Positions 25,450-34,639 of a DNA stretch of 64,000 nucleotides are shown here, piece after piece. Source of the DNA: Bryobacterales bacterium (GTDB lineage Bacteria; Acidobacteriota; Terriglobia; Bryobacterales; Bryobacteraceae); the NCBI GenBank assembly GCA_003166865.1, contig PMUP01000068.1, positions 1 through 64,000 of the forward strand, written 5' to 3'. Below the pieces are notes generated by a model. The model saw nothing but the letters and a program-made list of their open reading frames with translations, was not told the origin of the DNA and ran no database searches. The translations under genes were made by a program, and so were the position numbers. Position 1 is the first letter of the stretch; every line of letters begins with the position of its first letter.

Positions 25450-27789
25450 CGGGACTGTTATGAAGGTCAGCGGATCATGAGTGCCGACGCCATAAATCTG
25501 GCTCGAAAGGATGCGCATCGCCAAGAATGCCAGAACAATGCCGGAGACCAGCCCACCCGCCGCGGCAACGACACCTGAAGAGCCGACATGCAGTATCGCC
25601 TGCGTGGTAGTGGAACCCAGCGCGATGCGAATCCCGATCTCGCGCGTGCGCTGTACTACAAGATTTGACACCAGGGCGTAAATCCCGATCGTGGAGAGCA
25701 GAAGCGCGAGGCCGGCAAGCGTAGCTAATAGCAGCACTTCGATTCGTTGCTCCTGCAGTTGCTCCGCGAGGATCTGTTGCATGGAGTGGAAGCCGGAAAA
25801 AGGCAGGCTGGGGTCGGCGTCCGCGAGTGCCCGCTGCATGGATGCCGCAAGGCCCTTGAGAGGACCATTGGTTCGAACGATCCAACTCGGCTGAAACCAG
25901 ATGTGCGCGATATTCACGAGGCCCTGCGGAGTTTGGGACGCGGACAGATACGCGACCGGTTCGGTTCCAATTGGCGCAGTGCGCTCGATGCCTTGCTTCT
26001 TGGCGACATCGCCCACAACACCGACGATTGCGTATACGGTGTCGGCGGTCTTAAAGTGATAGCCGATGGGTGACTGATTGTCGAAGAAGCGCCGGCTGAA
26101 GGCCAAGTTCACAATGGCAACTCGCTCGGAAACAGAGCTGTCCGCCTCAGTAATGGGCCGTCCGGCCAGAAGCGGAATGCGGAGCGTGGAGAAGTAGCCG
26201 GGAGTAATATAGGCAAGGCTGGATGCGGTGCGTGTGCCAGCCCTTTTCCCGTCCATGATCGTCATTCCGTCATTGAGCCCGCGTTCGTAAGGCAGGCTGA
26301 GGCCGACCGCCGCGTCACGGACGCCGGGAATCTGGCGCATGCCAGAGATACTTTTTTCAAGCAGCTTTTGGAACGCTGCGGCATCGTGGTAGCGCGCATC
26401 ATCGAGCGAAGCCGTGGCTGTCATGACATCATGCGCATCGAAGCCAGGCGGCAGACTCTCGAGGTAGATGAGCGTGCGAACCAGCAGACCGGCTGAGGCC
26501 AGCAGCACCACGGTGAGTGCAACCTCCGCGCCAATCAGCAGCTGACGGAGACGGCTTGATCCGCTGGTGACAGCGCGGCTCCCGGTCGAGCGCAAGTCAA
26601 AACGGCGTGTTTGTAGAGCCGGTAACGCCCCGCAGAGAAGGCTGGCCAGGAGTGACGCGCCGAGAGTAAAGGCGAGCACTCGTGCGTCGATGGAGAAATT
26701 GCCGAGCGGAATCATGGATTCGGGAAGAAGTGTCCGGAGCGTGTTCAGGATGAGCAGCGCGAGACCAACTCCGCCGGCCCCGCCGAGGAGGGCCACTACC
26801 AGATCCTCCATCCACAATTCACGGAGCACATCCAACCGCGAAGCGCCGAGTGCGAATCGGGTAGCGATTTCGTGGCCGCGGCGCAATATGCGGACCAGCG
26901 CCAAGCCAGCGAGATTCGCGCACGCGATCAGCAAAATGAAGCTGACCGCCAGCATCAGCACAATCACTTTGCCGCGCATGTCGCCGGCCAGTTCCAGCTG
27001 CAGAGGGCGTGCGTAAATGCGCGCGCGGCCGTGATATTTGGTTTCGAGCTCGGTGAAGTACGGCAGGCGGAGCCGGCTGAGCTGCGCGTTCACTTGCGCC
27101 CAGGTTGCGTGCGGTTTAAGACGGACCAGGATGCCGCAATTCGTGCCGGCACACTCGCCGGTTTGAGCGGGCTGGAGTGGCGTGAAGAGGGCGGCCTTGC
27201 TGGGCGTCAGGGCGCCCCGCTGCAGGACACCAACCACGGTATGGGGCTCGCCTTTTAATTGAATCGATTTGCCGATGATGCGCGGATCGGAGTGAAAGGT
27301 CGATTGCCAGAGCGCGTAACTGAGCACCACTACAGGAGGTCCGTGCGGCCGGTCTTCTTCGTCGCTAAAGCTGCGGCCGAAATAGAGGGGGATGCCGAGC
27401 ACATCGAAATAGCGCGCTGAGACGCGGCTGCCGGCCACGTAGCGGACGGCGTCGCCGGCTCTGAGATTCACGCCGTCGGTGCCTCCCCAAGAAGCGAGGG
27501 TCACGCCTTCGAGGCTGGTTTTGAGTAGTTCCCAGGAAGAGCCCTCAAAGCTGTCGTCTTCCTCGGAAACGGCCTTGCCTCCTCCGGTAGGGTCGCCGCC
27601 TTCTCTATGGACAACGAGAGCGGCGATGCGTTCCGGCTGGGGATACGGCAGGGTGCGCAGCAGAAAGGCATCCATTATGCTGAAAACGGCAGTGTTGACA
27701 CCGATGCCGAGCGCCAGCGTCACCAGCGCAATCGCGGTAAACAGCGGAGCCTTCGCCAATCGCCGGAACGCGTATTTCAACGCCCTCAT
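25357..27789 (-). CDS. ADOP-type ABC permease (MacB/FtsX-like, duplicated)
   Basis: An 810-residue permease of the acidobacterial duplicated orphan permease class: an N-terminal membrane segment, a MacB-type periplasmic domain, an FtsX block of three segments (about 270-400), then a second periplasmic domain and a C-terminal FtsX block. It starts MRALKYAFRRLAKAPLFTAIALVTLALGIGVNTAVFS. No ATPase is encoded nearby, hence 'orphan'. It is the last gene of a PadR-HAAS-permease operon. Transport of a lipid or peptide, or mechanotransmission, is possible but undetermined. Confidence 0.9.
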   Translation of the reverse strand: MRALKYAFRRLAKAPLFTAIALVTLALGIGVNTAVFSIMDAFLLRTLPYPQPERIAALVVHREGGDPTGGGKAVSEEDDSFEGSSWELLKTSLEGVTLASWGGTDGVNLRAGDAVRYVAGSRVSARYFDVLGIPLYFGRSFSDEEDRPHGPPVVVLSYALWQSTFHSDPRIIGKSIQLKGEPHTVVGVLQRGALTPSKAALFTPLQPAQTGECAGTNCGILVRLKPHATWAQVNAQLSRLRLPYFTELETKYHGRARIYARPLQLELAGDMRGKVIVLMLAVSFILLIACANLAGLALVRILRRGHEIATRFALGASRLDVLRELWMEDLVVALLGGAGGVGLALLILNTLRTLLPESMIPLGNFSIDARVLAFTLGASLLASLLCGALPALQTRRFDLRSTGSRAVTSGSSRLRQLLIGAEVALTVVLLASAGLLVRTLIYLESLPPGFDAHDVMTATASLDDARYHDAAAFQKLLEKSISGMRQIPGVRDAAVGLSLPYERGLNDGMTIMDGKRAGTRTASSLAYITPGYFSTLRIPLLAGRPITEADSSVSERVAIVNLAFSRRFFDNQSPIGYHFKTADTVYAIVGVVGDVAKKQGIERTAPIGTEPVAYLSASQTPQGLVNIAHIWFQPSWIVRTNGPLKGLAASMQRALADADPSLPFSGFHSMQQILAEQLQEQRIEVLLLATLAGLALLLSTIGIYALVSNLVVQRTREIGIRIALGSTTTQAILHVGSSGVVAAAGGLVSGIVLAFLAMRILSSQIYGVGTHDPLTFITVPLILALTAGAASFLPALRISRIQPADTLRAE

Positions 27790-27807
27790 AGTGAAATACT
27801 ACGATAC

Positions 27808-28581
27808 TCAGGTTCCCTGGGTTCGTACAATTCTTGGTGTCGCCGGAAGCCCTTCACCCTTGTCCCGGCGCATCTTGCGGCGAACGGTTTGCGCGAATCG
27901 CCGCGCCCAGTCGAAGATCAGACTCATGAGGAAGCGTAATCCGCGCAGCAGGTATTTTCCCAGCCGCAGCAAGCCCACTCCGCTCGCAACGAAGACGCTG
28001 GCAACCACGATCATAAGAAAGGCCTGACCGGTAGGAGATAAGTGATTGACTATTTCAACAGGCCCGTTGAATTGGATAAAGCCGAGCATCACCAGCTTGT
28101 CCCACAACTCTGGAAGGACGACGCGGATCAGGCCTAACGCCATAAACGATGCGCCCACCAGCAGGAAGCTCCCCGCGACCGCATAATAAGCGACCAGAAG
28201 GCCTGCCAAGGCGGCCAATAGGCCCACCAGCACGCCGACGCCGCCAAAGCCCAGGGGAATCCCAAACAGCGCGATGGTTATTCCGGCCAGAATATAAAGC
28301 GGCAGACTCCGCTTTGTGCCGGAACGCACCATCGCTCTAGGCAACCGGTCGGACACGACTTCAGCAGGTTCGCCGAGGTTTCGCAGCACGGCAAGCATTC
28401 TCGCCACGTCGTCGTCGCCCGTCGTTTGAAGGCATGCCTGATGGTACGCCTCATGAATGTGCGACTGGATCTCACGTAGGAACTCGTCCTGTTCACGCGC
28501 TGGAACCAGGCGGAGCTGCAACTTGACGCGCTCCAAATAGTCATTCGAAATCTTCGCCACCGCTTCTGGATAGCCGTTCAT
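27808..28581 (-). CDS. HAAS-domain membrane protein
   Basis: A 257-residue protein with an N-terminal HAAS/DUF1700-like helical domain (YLERVKLQLRLVPAREQDEFLREIQSHI and LRNLGEPAEVVSDRL) followed by about four transmembrane helices and a basic C-terminal tail. Such proteins are the standard partners of PadR regulators and are thought to relay an envelope signal. It starts 7 nt after the PadR stop and ends 18 nt before the permease start, so all three are one operon. Confidence 0.82.
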   Translation of the reverse strand: MNGYPEAVAKISNDYLERVKLQLRLVPAREQDEFLREIQSHIHEAYHQACLQTTGDDDVARMLAVLRNLGEPAEVVSDRLPRAMVRSGTKRSLPLYILAGITIALFGIPLGFGGVGVLVGLLAALAGLLVAYYAVAGSFLLVGASFMALGLIRVVLPELWDKLVMLGFIQFNGPVEIVNHLSPTGQAFLMIVVASVFVASGVGLLRLGKYLLRGLRFLMSLIFDWARRFAQTVRRKMRRDKGEGLPATPRIVRTQGT

Positions 28582-28588
28582 TGTCGTG

Positions 28589-28981
28589 TTACCCCTTCCG
28601 GACCGCTAGCTTCTTGCCGGCATATGCATTTTGCTCCCGGCCCTTCCACTTCCGCTGGACCAGGGAAATCAGCAGGTCAAGCTCTTTGCTCAGCTCATCG
28701 AAGAGCTGCCGGCCTGACGACGTGAGCGCGTAATACTTGCGCGGAGGTCCTTGATCGGATTCCACCCATTCGGAACGAACCAAGCCGTCCCGATCCAACC
28801 GCGCGAGAATCGGATAAATGGTCCCTTCCTTCAGCGAGATCGATCCAGTTTCGGTGAGAGCCCGCACCAGCGAATAGCCGTAGTGCTTCTCACGGTAGAG
28901 CACTCCCATGACAGCCAATTCCAGGATGCCCTTCCGCAATTGGGTAACCCGCCGGTCCCGATCCTCGTCCGAGTACTCCAC
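28589..28981 (-). CDS. PadR-family transcriptional regulator (acidobacterial type)
   Basis: A 130-residue winged-helix regulator. RKGILELAVMGVLYREKHYGYSLVRAL leads into LKEGTIYPILARLDRDGLVRSEW, the PadR DNA-binding core, then GPPRKYYALTSSGRQLF and a C-terminal helix for dimerisation. The start is a GTG at 28981, 7 nt after a TATACT box, so translation is probably leaderless. It heads the HAAS/ADOP operon and overlaps no gene. It likely autoregulates through the inverted repeat at 28986. Confidence 0.9.
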   Translation of the reverse strand: MEYSDEDRDRRVTQLRKGILELAVMGVLYREKHYGYSLVRALTETGSISLKEGTIYPILARLDRDGLVRSEWVESDQGPPRKYYALTSSGRQLFDELSKELDLLISLVQRKWKGREQNAYAGKKLAVRKG

Positions 28982-28985
28982 GATG

Positions 28986-29007
28986 CCTAGTATACGATAA
29001 TGCTAGG
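28986..29007. promoter_or_regulatory. Candidate PadR operator overlapping the -10 box
   Basis: CCTAGTAT and ATGCTAGG form an 8-bp inverted repeat with one mismatch around ACGATA. It covers the minus-strand TATACT (28989-28994), whose end is 7 nt from the GTG at 28981, and reaches the stop of the upstream RidA gene. This suits autorepression. Confidence 0.5.
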
Positions 29008-29404
29008 TACCAGGTTCCATCGAACCACTACCCCTGCGCGCCGTTACTTCGATTTCGATCTTCATGCGGGGGTCCGAAAGGCCGGCCGCGATCATCGTGG
29101 CTGCGGGCCTGATCTCGCCGAAGTACCTGCGCAGCACCGGCCAGCAAGGCTCAAAATCTTCGACGTTGGGCAGGATGTAGCGAACCCGGACTACGTCGGC
29201 CATCCGGCTGCCGGCATCCGACAAGGCCTTTTCAATATTGATGAAACAGCGCGCGGCCTGCTCGACAACGTTATCGGAGATGGTCATGGTTTCGTAGTCG
29301 AACCCGGTGGTGCCCGAAACGAACACCCACTCGCCATCCACAACTGCGCGCGAATAGCCGATTTGCCGTTCAAAAGATGAACCGGATGATATTAAGCGGC
29401 GCAT
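29003..29404 (-). CDS. RidA/YjgF-family protein
   Basis: A 133-residue RidA-type protein; family members hydrolyse reactive enamines/imines or act in catabolic pathways. It has ISSGSSFERQIGYSRAV, VFVSGTTGFDYETM, a central CFINIEKALSDAGSRMADVVRVRYIL, and KIEIEVTARRG near the C-terminus with the Glu of the active-site rim. The Arg in VRVRYI that binds carboxylates is present. An ATG at 29434 would add ten residues without family support. It lies upstream of PadR on the same strand, its stop inside the PadR operator. Confidence 0.85.
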   Translation of the reverse strand: MRRLISSGSSFERQIGYSRAVVDGEWVFVSGTTGFDYETMTISDNVVEQAARCFINIEKALSDAGSRMADVVRVRYILPNVEDFEPCWPVLRRYFGEIRPAATMIAAGLSDPRMKIEIEVTARRGSGSMEPGT

Positions 29405-29474
29405 GGCGTGGCGGGCCAGCTTCCTATTATGCATTGGGGTAAGATCTGTGACAAAATCTACCCAGGAGGCTGGG

Positions 29475-29876
29475 ATGAAAGCTGCGTTCGCTTTTTTGGT
29501 TGCGGGGCTGGGTTTGCTGGCGCCGGCGGCGGCTCTGGCGCATCACTCATTCGCCGCTGAGTATGACGCAAAGAAACCCGTCACGCTGAAGGGCACGGTC
29601 AGCAAGGTGGAATGGACCAATCCGCATGCTCGCTTTTATGTGGATGTGAAGGACGAGAGCGGCAACGTCACAACTTGGAACTTGGAACTTGCGAGTCCAA
29701 ACGTGCTGACTCGAAATGGATGGACCAGACACTCTCTGAACGTGGGCGATGTGGTGACGGTGGAGGGCGCCCAAGCCAAGGACGGATCGCAGATGGCCAA
29801 TGCCAGAAGCGTCGTGTTGGCGGATGGCAAGAAGGTCTTCTCCGGCGCCGCGGGCGACGCGATTCCGAACCAGTAG
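29475..29876 (+). CDS. Secreted DUF6152 protein
   Basis: A 133-residue exported protein with a signal peptide (residues 1-22, ending ALA) and the motif HHSFAAEYDAKKPVTLKGTVSKVEWTNPHARFYVDV at the mature N-terminus, characteristic of DUF6152. It is probably an OB-like beta-barrel. AGGAGG precedes the ATG by about 7 nt. It is 17 nt upstream of a PDLSGVW-type secreted protein gene, an association that suggests they act together; function is unknown. Confidence 0.82.
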   Translation: MKAAFAFLVAGLGLLAPAAALAHHSFAAEYDAKKPVTLKGTVSKVEWTNPHARFYVDVKDESGNVTTWNLELASPNVLTRNGWTRHSLNVGDVVTVEGAQAKDGSQMANARSVVLADGKKVFSGAAGDAIPNQ

Positions 29877-29893
29877 GACCAAGGAGAAGCACC

Positions 29894-30730
29894 ATGAAAC
29901 CCAGTCTGAGAGCCTCGGCGTTGCTTGCGATCGCGTCCCTCGCGACCATGACGGCTTTTGCGCAAACACCGGCGCCCCCGCCGGCGAAATCCCTCACCCC
30001 CACCGAGGCAACCGCTCCAGCCGGAGGCAGCGCGAATCCTGAAACACCCAGGCCACGCCCGCGCGATGTCACGCCGCATGGTCCAACGCCTCGCCTCCCC
30101 GATGGACATCCGGATCTATCCGGAGTGTGGAACGGCGGCGGCCCGGTCGGCGATCTTGCGCAGGGCTTGGCTCCAGGCGAAACCATTCCACTGCTGCCCG
30201 CGGCGAAGGTCATCATGGAGCAAAGGCAATCCAAGGACGATCCGGAGGCGAATTGCCTGCCGACGGGGATTCCGCGCATCGCGCCGTATCCGTGGAGAAT
30301 CGTGCAGGATCCCACGCATATCTACTTTCTCTTTGAGGGCAACATTCACAGCTACCGGCAGATCTTCATGGATGGCCGCCAGCATCCCGCCGATCCGGAC
30401 CCCACTTGGTACGGGCATTCCATCGGGAGCTGGGACGGAGACACGCTGGTGGTGGACACGGTGGGATTCAATGACAAGTTCTGGTTCGATTTTCGCGGCC
30501 ATCCGCATACCGAGCAATTGCATACCATCGAGCACTACACGCGCAAGGATTTAGGGACGCTCGAGAACAAGGTCACCATCATCGATCCGGGTGATTACTC
30601 CAAGCCTTTTACGCTGACGTTCACGGCTCGCCTCCGGCCGAAAGAAGAATTGATGGAATACATCTGTCAGGAGAACCAGCAGGACTCGCAACACATGAAA
30701 GGCGCCGCGGGCCCGCCCGTGAATCCGTAG
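29894..30730 (+). CDS. Secreted protein of unknown function, 'PDLSGVW' family (copy 1)
   Basis: A 278-residue exported protein: a signal peptide to about residue 23, a Pro-rich linker, then the domain opening GHPDLSGVWN, a central cluster IFMDGRQHPADPDPTWYGHS and IGSWDGDTLVVDTVGFNDK, and HTEQLHTIEHYTRKDLG towards the end. The same ordered motifs occur in the C-terminal part of the protein at 56492. Conserved Asp, His and Trp residues suggest a sugar- or metal-binding beta-rich fold, but no activity is known to me. AAGGAGAAG upstream supports the ATG; it follows the DUF6152 gene. Confidence 0.75.
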   Translation: MKPSLRASALLAIASLATMTAFAQTPAPPPAKSLTPTEATAPAGGSANPETPRPRPRDVTPHGPTPRLPDGHPDLSGVWNGGGPVGDLAQGLAPGETIPLLPAAKVIMEQRQSKDDPEANCLPTGIPRIAPYPWRIVQDPTHIYFLFEGNIHSYRQIFMDGRQHPADPDPTWYGHSIGSWDGDTLVVDTVGFNDKFWFDFRGHPHTEQLHTIEHYTRKDLGTLENKVTIIDPGDYSKPFTLTFTARLRPKEELMEYICQENQQDSQHMKGAAGPPVNP

Positions 30731-30760
30731 TCTGGCTGCCCGGCCTGCCTGGGCACCGAG

Positions 30761-30766
30761 TATACT
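30761..30766 (+). promoter_or_regulatory. -10 box of the gene at 30774
   Basis: TATACT ends 7 nt before the ATG at 30774, predicting a leaderless message. The -35 region is weak. Confidence 0.45.
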
Positions 30767-30773
30767 TTCGCTC

Positions 30774-31412
30774 ATGGCCCGGCAAGCCCTCGTCATCTTG
30801 ATCGTGGTGGCTGCGTTCGGGGTCCTGGTTCCTCTGTACAAGGGCTTCGGGTTCCTGGATTCGCGCATCATCGCCGCCTATGCGTGTCTGGCGCTCTTGT
30901 TTGTGGCGCCGGCGAGCGCGGAACTAGCGGCCGCGCACGGAACCAGCGGATCATCTGAGACCGCCATCCTTGGAAGGATCGCAGTGATCGTCGCTTGGGG
31001 TTGGGGCGTCACGGTGCTGATTCTGGCCACTGCCATCGTGACGCTCAACCTGGTCGCCCGGGGCGGAGGCTGGCTTGCGCCGCCCTGGGGATTCTTGACC
31101 TCGGTTCTAACTTTCAGCCTGAGCGCATCCATCGCGATTGCGATTTTGGGCGCGGTTCTCGCGCGCCGCTTTTCGGCCGCCGGCGTGAAGAGCATCCTGC
31201 GAATCGGCTTTCTGGTGATTCTGCTCGCAATGATCTTCGGCTCGCGTGCGTTTCCGGAACGCGTGCAGCTCGAAATCGCCGATCAGTTCAACACCCGCCG
31301 CGCGCTGACTCACCTGGCGTGGGAATCGTCGATTGTGTCCGCGGTGGTGGCGGCGCTGCTGCTGATTCCGCTCCTTCGGAACGCGCGCAAAACGGAGCCC
31401 CAAGCTTCTTGA
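30774..31412 (+). CDS. Integral membrane protein of unknown function
   Basis: A 212-residue protein with about six hydrophobic segments and no recognised motif. A cytoplasmic or periplasmic stretch FPERVQLEIADQFNTRRAL precedes the last helix, and the C-terminus is basic. A TATACT box 7 nt before the ATG predicts a leaderless transcript. The glnD-like gene begins 1 nt after its stop, so the two are co-transcribed; a link to nitrogen signalling would be inference only. Confidence 0.7.
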   Translation: MARQALVILIVVAAFGVLVPLYKGFGFLDSRIIAAYACLALLFVAPASAELAAAHGTSGSSETAILGRIAVIVAWGWGVTVLILATAIVTLNLVARGGGWLAPPWGFLTSVLTFSLSASIAIAILGAVLARRFSAAGVKSILRIGFLVILLAMIFGSRAFPERVQLEIADQFNTRRALTHLAWESSIVSAVVAALLLIPLLRNARKTEPQAS

Positions 31413-31413
31413 T

Positions 31414-33963
31414 ATGGAGAAGCTGCACTCACACCCGCGCTGGCAACAAATTCAACAGCAATTCTTCGCCACCGGCGCCGCGGCTCCCGTGCTGGCCGGA
31501 CTTTCCGCGCTGATCGAACAAATGACGATCGAGGCTTTCGACGCGTCGCTTGCAACTCTTCCCGATCCCAGCGTCGCTATGCTTGCGGTGGGCGGCTTCG
31601 GACGCCGCGAGCTGTTTCCGTTCTCCGACGTGGACGTGCTGATCCTGATCGAGCGCGAGTCCCAAGCCGCCGCCATCAAGAACGCGCTGGCCGAGTTTGT
31701 GCGTCTGCTCTGGGATGCCGGGCTGCGCTTGAGCCACTCGGTGCGCACCGTCGCCGAATGCGCCGAGATACACGAGGGCAACATCGAGTTGAGCATCAGC
31801 TTGCTGGATCGGCGACTGCTCCAGAGTGATCGGCGTATGCTAGCCGGTTCGCCCGATCTCAACGCCAAGCTCGAACACAAGTTGCCCGTTTTTTTCAACC
31901 GGCAGAGCCGCGCTTTGACCCGCCATCTATGCCAGCTTGCGCGCGAGCGGCACCAGAAGTTTCAGAACACGTTGTATCATCTCGAGCCCAACGTGAAAGA
32001 GACGCCCGGAAGCCTGCGCGACCTGCACTTGATCGATTGGCTGGGCAAACTGCGCAAGCCGGATGAGGAAGTGGCCGCCCGCCTGCGCGCGCCCGCCGCG
32101 TTCATGCATTCCTTGCGGTGCTTCCTGCACTATCAGGCCCGCCGCGATCAAAATCTGCTGACCTTCGATGCGCAGGAAGCACTCGCTGCTCAACCGTATC
32201 TCGAATTTCGTGAACCTGCCGCGCTGATGCGCGAATATTTCCGGAACGCACGTGTCATCTTCAGCGAAGCGCGCCGGGCCTTGGACTGGAACGAAAAGAG
32301 CGCAAGCTCGCTGGCCTCGCAGTTCCGCGATCGGCGCGCGCGGCTCTCCAACACCGAATTCACCGTTTCGAACGACCGCGTCTATCTGCGATCACCCGCG
32401 CAGTTGACCAACGATCCGGCCATCATCCTGCGCCTGCTCGAATTCGTCGCGCGTCACGCCGTGCTTTTGGCGGCGGAAACAGAACGCCGTCTGGAACACG
32501 CAGCGCCTGCTTTCGCCGCATACTGCGCCTCACCGCCGCAACCTCTATGGCCGCCGTTCGGAAACATCCTGTCGCTCCCTCGTTCCGCCACCGCGCTCCG
32601 CGCCATGCACGACACGGACCTCCTGCAAGCCATGTTCCCGGAGTGGAAAACCATTTCCTGCCTGGTGGTTCCGGACTTCTACCATCGCTACACCGTCGAC
32701 GAACACACCCTCGTCGCCATCGAAAAACTTGCCGAGCTCGCCGCCAACCAGCTCGCCACCAACCAGCTCGCCACCAACATAGACACGGCGCGGCGCCGCT
32801 TCGCCGACATCTACTCGGAGATCGAAGACCTCGCCTTGCTGCGCTTCGCCTTGCTCTTTCACGACTCCGGCAAAGGCGTCCAGAGCGGCGACCACGCGCG
32901 TCTCTCCGTCCAGCTCGCGCATGCGGCCAGCGAGCGCATTCAAATGCCGCCGCGGGAACAGAACGCGGTCGAGTTTCTGATCGAACATCATCTCGCTCTG
33001 TCGACCGTCATGAATTCTCGCGATCTGTACGATCCCGCCACCGCTGCCCTGCTCGCCCATCGCATCGGCACACTGGAGCGCTTGAAGCTGCTCACGCTGC
33101 TGACCTATGCCGACATCTCCGCCGTAAATCCCGCCGCCATGACTCCCTGGCGTCTGGAACAGCTCTGGCAAACCTATCGCGTCGCGCACCAGCAGTTGCT
33201 GCACAATCTCGAAACCGAACGCATCACGGATCTCCCGAAGGATCTCCCGGCAGGCTTGGCGGATCCCGAAGGCTTCCTCACCGGCTTCCCCTCGCGCTAT
33301 CTTCGCACCCATACCCCCGCCGACATTCGCACGCACCTCCAGCTCTACGAATTCAGCCGCAACACTGGCGTCGCCGTGCAGCTCGATGCAGCGGGCGGCG
33401 TCCATCGCGCCACCATCGTTGCTCGCGACCGCCCAGCGCTCTTCGCATCCCTCGCCGGCGGGCTTTCCAGCTTTGGAATGGACATCCTCAAGGCCGAGGC
33501 GTTCTCTAATGCGCAAGGCCTGATCCTCGATACGTTCGTGTTCGACGATCCGAAGCGAACTCTTGAGCTCAATCCAACCGAGAACCATCGTTTGCGTCAA
33601 ACTCTCGAGGATATTGCTCTGGGCCAATTCGACGCCCAGCGGCTTCTCGCCGCGCCGCCTCTTAATGAACGCGCTGCCCCTCCCCACCACAAAAAACGCA
33701 CCGTCGAGCCTCGAGTGCATTTTGATCCCGACGCTTGCGACACCGCTACCTTGGTCGAAATCATCACCGAAGACCGCCCCGGTCTGCTGTACGACTTATC
33801 CGCCGCTTTCTCCGCCGCGGGTTGTAATATCGATGTAGTTTTGATCGACACCGAGGGCCGTAAGGCAATTGATGTATTTTATGTTGCGACCAACGGAAGC
33901 AAGCTTGCATCCAATATAGTGAACGAACTAAGTCGTACATTGCTAACGGTTTGCCAAGTTTAA
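31414..33963 (+). CDS. glnD: GlnD-like [protein-PII] uridylyltransferase/uridylyl-removing enzyme
   Basis: An 849-residue bifunctional nitrogen sensor modifying PII proteins. The nucleotidyltransferase motif GGFGRRELFPFSDVDV is at about residues 60-75, EPNVKETPGSLRDLH is the GlnD core, the HD hydrolase centre shows LLFHDSGKG, and two C-terminal ACT domains (about 655-720 and 770-845) sense glutamine, seen in IVARDRPALFASLAG and IITEDRPGLLYDLSA. NQLATNQLATN is a short internal duplication. It follows the membrane protein gene by 1 nt. No glnB or glnA lies in the window. Confidence 0.9.
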   Translation: MEKLHSHPRWQQIQQQFFATGAAAPVLAGLSALIEQMTIEAFDASLATLPDPSVAMLAVGGFGRRELFPFSDVDVLILIERESQAAAIKNALAEFVRLLWDAGLRLSHSVRTVAECAEIHEGNIELSISLLDRRLLQSDRRMLAGSPDLNAKLEHKLPVFFNRQSRALTRHLCQLARERHQKFQNTLYHLEPNVKETPGSLRDLHLIDWLGKLRKPDEEVAARLRAPAAFMHSLRCFLHYQARRDQNLLTFDAQEALAAQPYLEFREPAALMREYFRNARVIFSEARRALDWNEKSASSLASQFRDRRARLSNTEFTVSNDRVYLRSPAQLTNDPAIILRLLEFVARHAVLLAAETERRLEHAAPAFAAYCASPPQPLWPPFGNILSLPRSATALRAMHDTDLLQAMFPEWKTISCLVVPDFYHRYTVDEHTLVAIEKLAELAANQLATNQLATNIDTARRRFADIYSEIEDLALLRFALLFHDSGKGVQSGDHARLSVQLAHAASERIQMPPREQNAVEFLIEHHLALSTVMNSRDLYDPATAALLAHRIGTLERLKLLTLLTYADISAVNPAAMTPWRLEQLWQTYRVAHQQLLHNLETERITDLPKDLPAGLADPEGFLTGFPSRYLRTHTPADIRTHLQLYEFSRNTGVAVQLDAAGGVHRATIVARDRPALFASLAGGLSSFGMDILKAEAFSNAQGLILDTFVFDDPKRTLELNPTENHRLRQTLEDIALGQFDAQRLLAAPPLNERAAPPHHKKRTVEPRVHFDPDACDTATLVEIITEDRPGLLYDLSAAFSAAGCNIDVVLIDTEGRKAIDVFYVATNGSKLASNIVNELSRTLLTVCQV

Positions 33964-33969
33964 ATGCCA

Positions 33970-34045
33970 GGGGAGTAACCTTTGGCCCCGAGAGTACGTA
34001 GTTAGTAGTGTGTGGCCTGTATGCAAGAGGCAAACCACACTCCCC
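33970..34045 (+). other. Structured intergenic RNA candidate
   Basis: GGGGAGT (33970-33976) can pair with ACTCCCC (34039-34045), enclosing a second stem GTGTGG (34010-34015) with CCACAC (34035-34040) plus GCCT with AGGC; some bases are shared, so the pairings compete. No T-run follows. It lies between glnD and the secreted protein at 34090 and could be a leader element or a terminator. Confidence 0.35.
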
Positions 34046-34089
34046 GTAGAGCTGACCCACACGCATTAAAATTCTAAGGAGTAAATTAC

Positions 34090-34443
34090 ATGAAGATGAA
34101 CAAACTCATGCTCGGTGCTTGTGTCTTTACACTCGGCATCGCCACCGCTGCTTCCACCTACCACATCAAGATCTCTGATCCTACGTGGGTTGGTCAAAAT
34201 GAACTGAAGCCTGGAGAGTACGACGTCAAAGTGGATGAGGCCGGCAAAGTCACTTTCAAGATGGGCAAGACCGTGATCGAGGCGCCCGCCAAAATCGAAA
34301 CCAACGCGTCCAAATTTGGTACCACACTATTGAACACCAAGAGTGTCAACGGTCAGCCGCAGATCAAGGAGATTGACCTGGGCGGCACGAAGTCGAAGAT
34401 CTTGTTCGGCGATGCTTCCGTTGCCGAAGCAGGCACCCGCTAA
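34090..34443 (+). CDS. Small secreted protein of unknown function
   Basis: A 117-residue exported protein: signal peptide (residues 1-21), then YHIKISDPTWVGQNELKPGEYDVKVDEAGKVTFKMGKTVIEAPAKI, a beta-rich pattern. AAGGAG lies about 9 nt before the ATG. It is followed by a strong hairpin terminator, so it is monocistronic and, with its good ribosome site, may be well expressed. No enzyme motif is visible. Confidence 0.72.
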   Translation: MKMNKLMLGACVFTLGIATAASTYHIKISDPTWVGQNELKPGEYDVKVDEAGKVTFKMGKTVIEAPAKIETNASKFGTTLLNTKSVNGQPQIKEIDLGGTKSKILFGDASVAEAGTR

Positions 34444-34464
34444 CTAGTCCGCAACTCTTACGCG

Positions 34465-34497
34465 CCGGAGCGGAGGCAACCAAGGCTTCTGCTCCGG
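34465..34497 (+). terminator. 13-bp hairpin terminator
   Basis: CCGGAGCGGAGGC (34465-34477) pairs along all 13 positions, with two G-T pairs, with GCTTCTGCTCCGG (34485-34497) around a 7-nt loop. It lies 22 nt after the stop of the gene at 34090. The trailing sequence TGTTGCTTCATT is only moderately T-rich. Confidence 0.7.
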
Positions 34498-34639
34498 TGT
34501 TGCTTCATTCAGCTCTTCCCTGCCTGTAACCTACAGTATTGCCAGCCGCGTCGTTCCATTGACTTGTCCTGACGGCGCTTATATCATGAGAATCTCTTCA
34601 TCGTGCGTTCTGCGCTCCCCCGGAGGCTTCAAACATTAG

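Noticed and set aside
32545-33720. 391-codon open frame antisense to glnD
   Set aside because: Overlaps the conserved HD and ACT regions of GlnD and has no family features.
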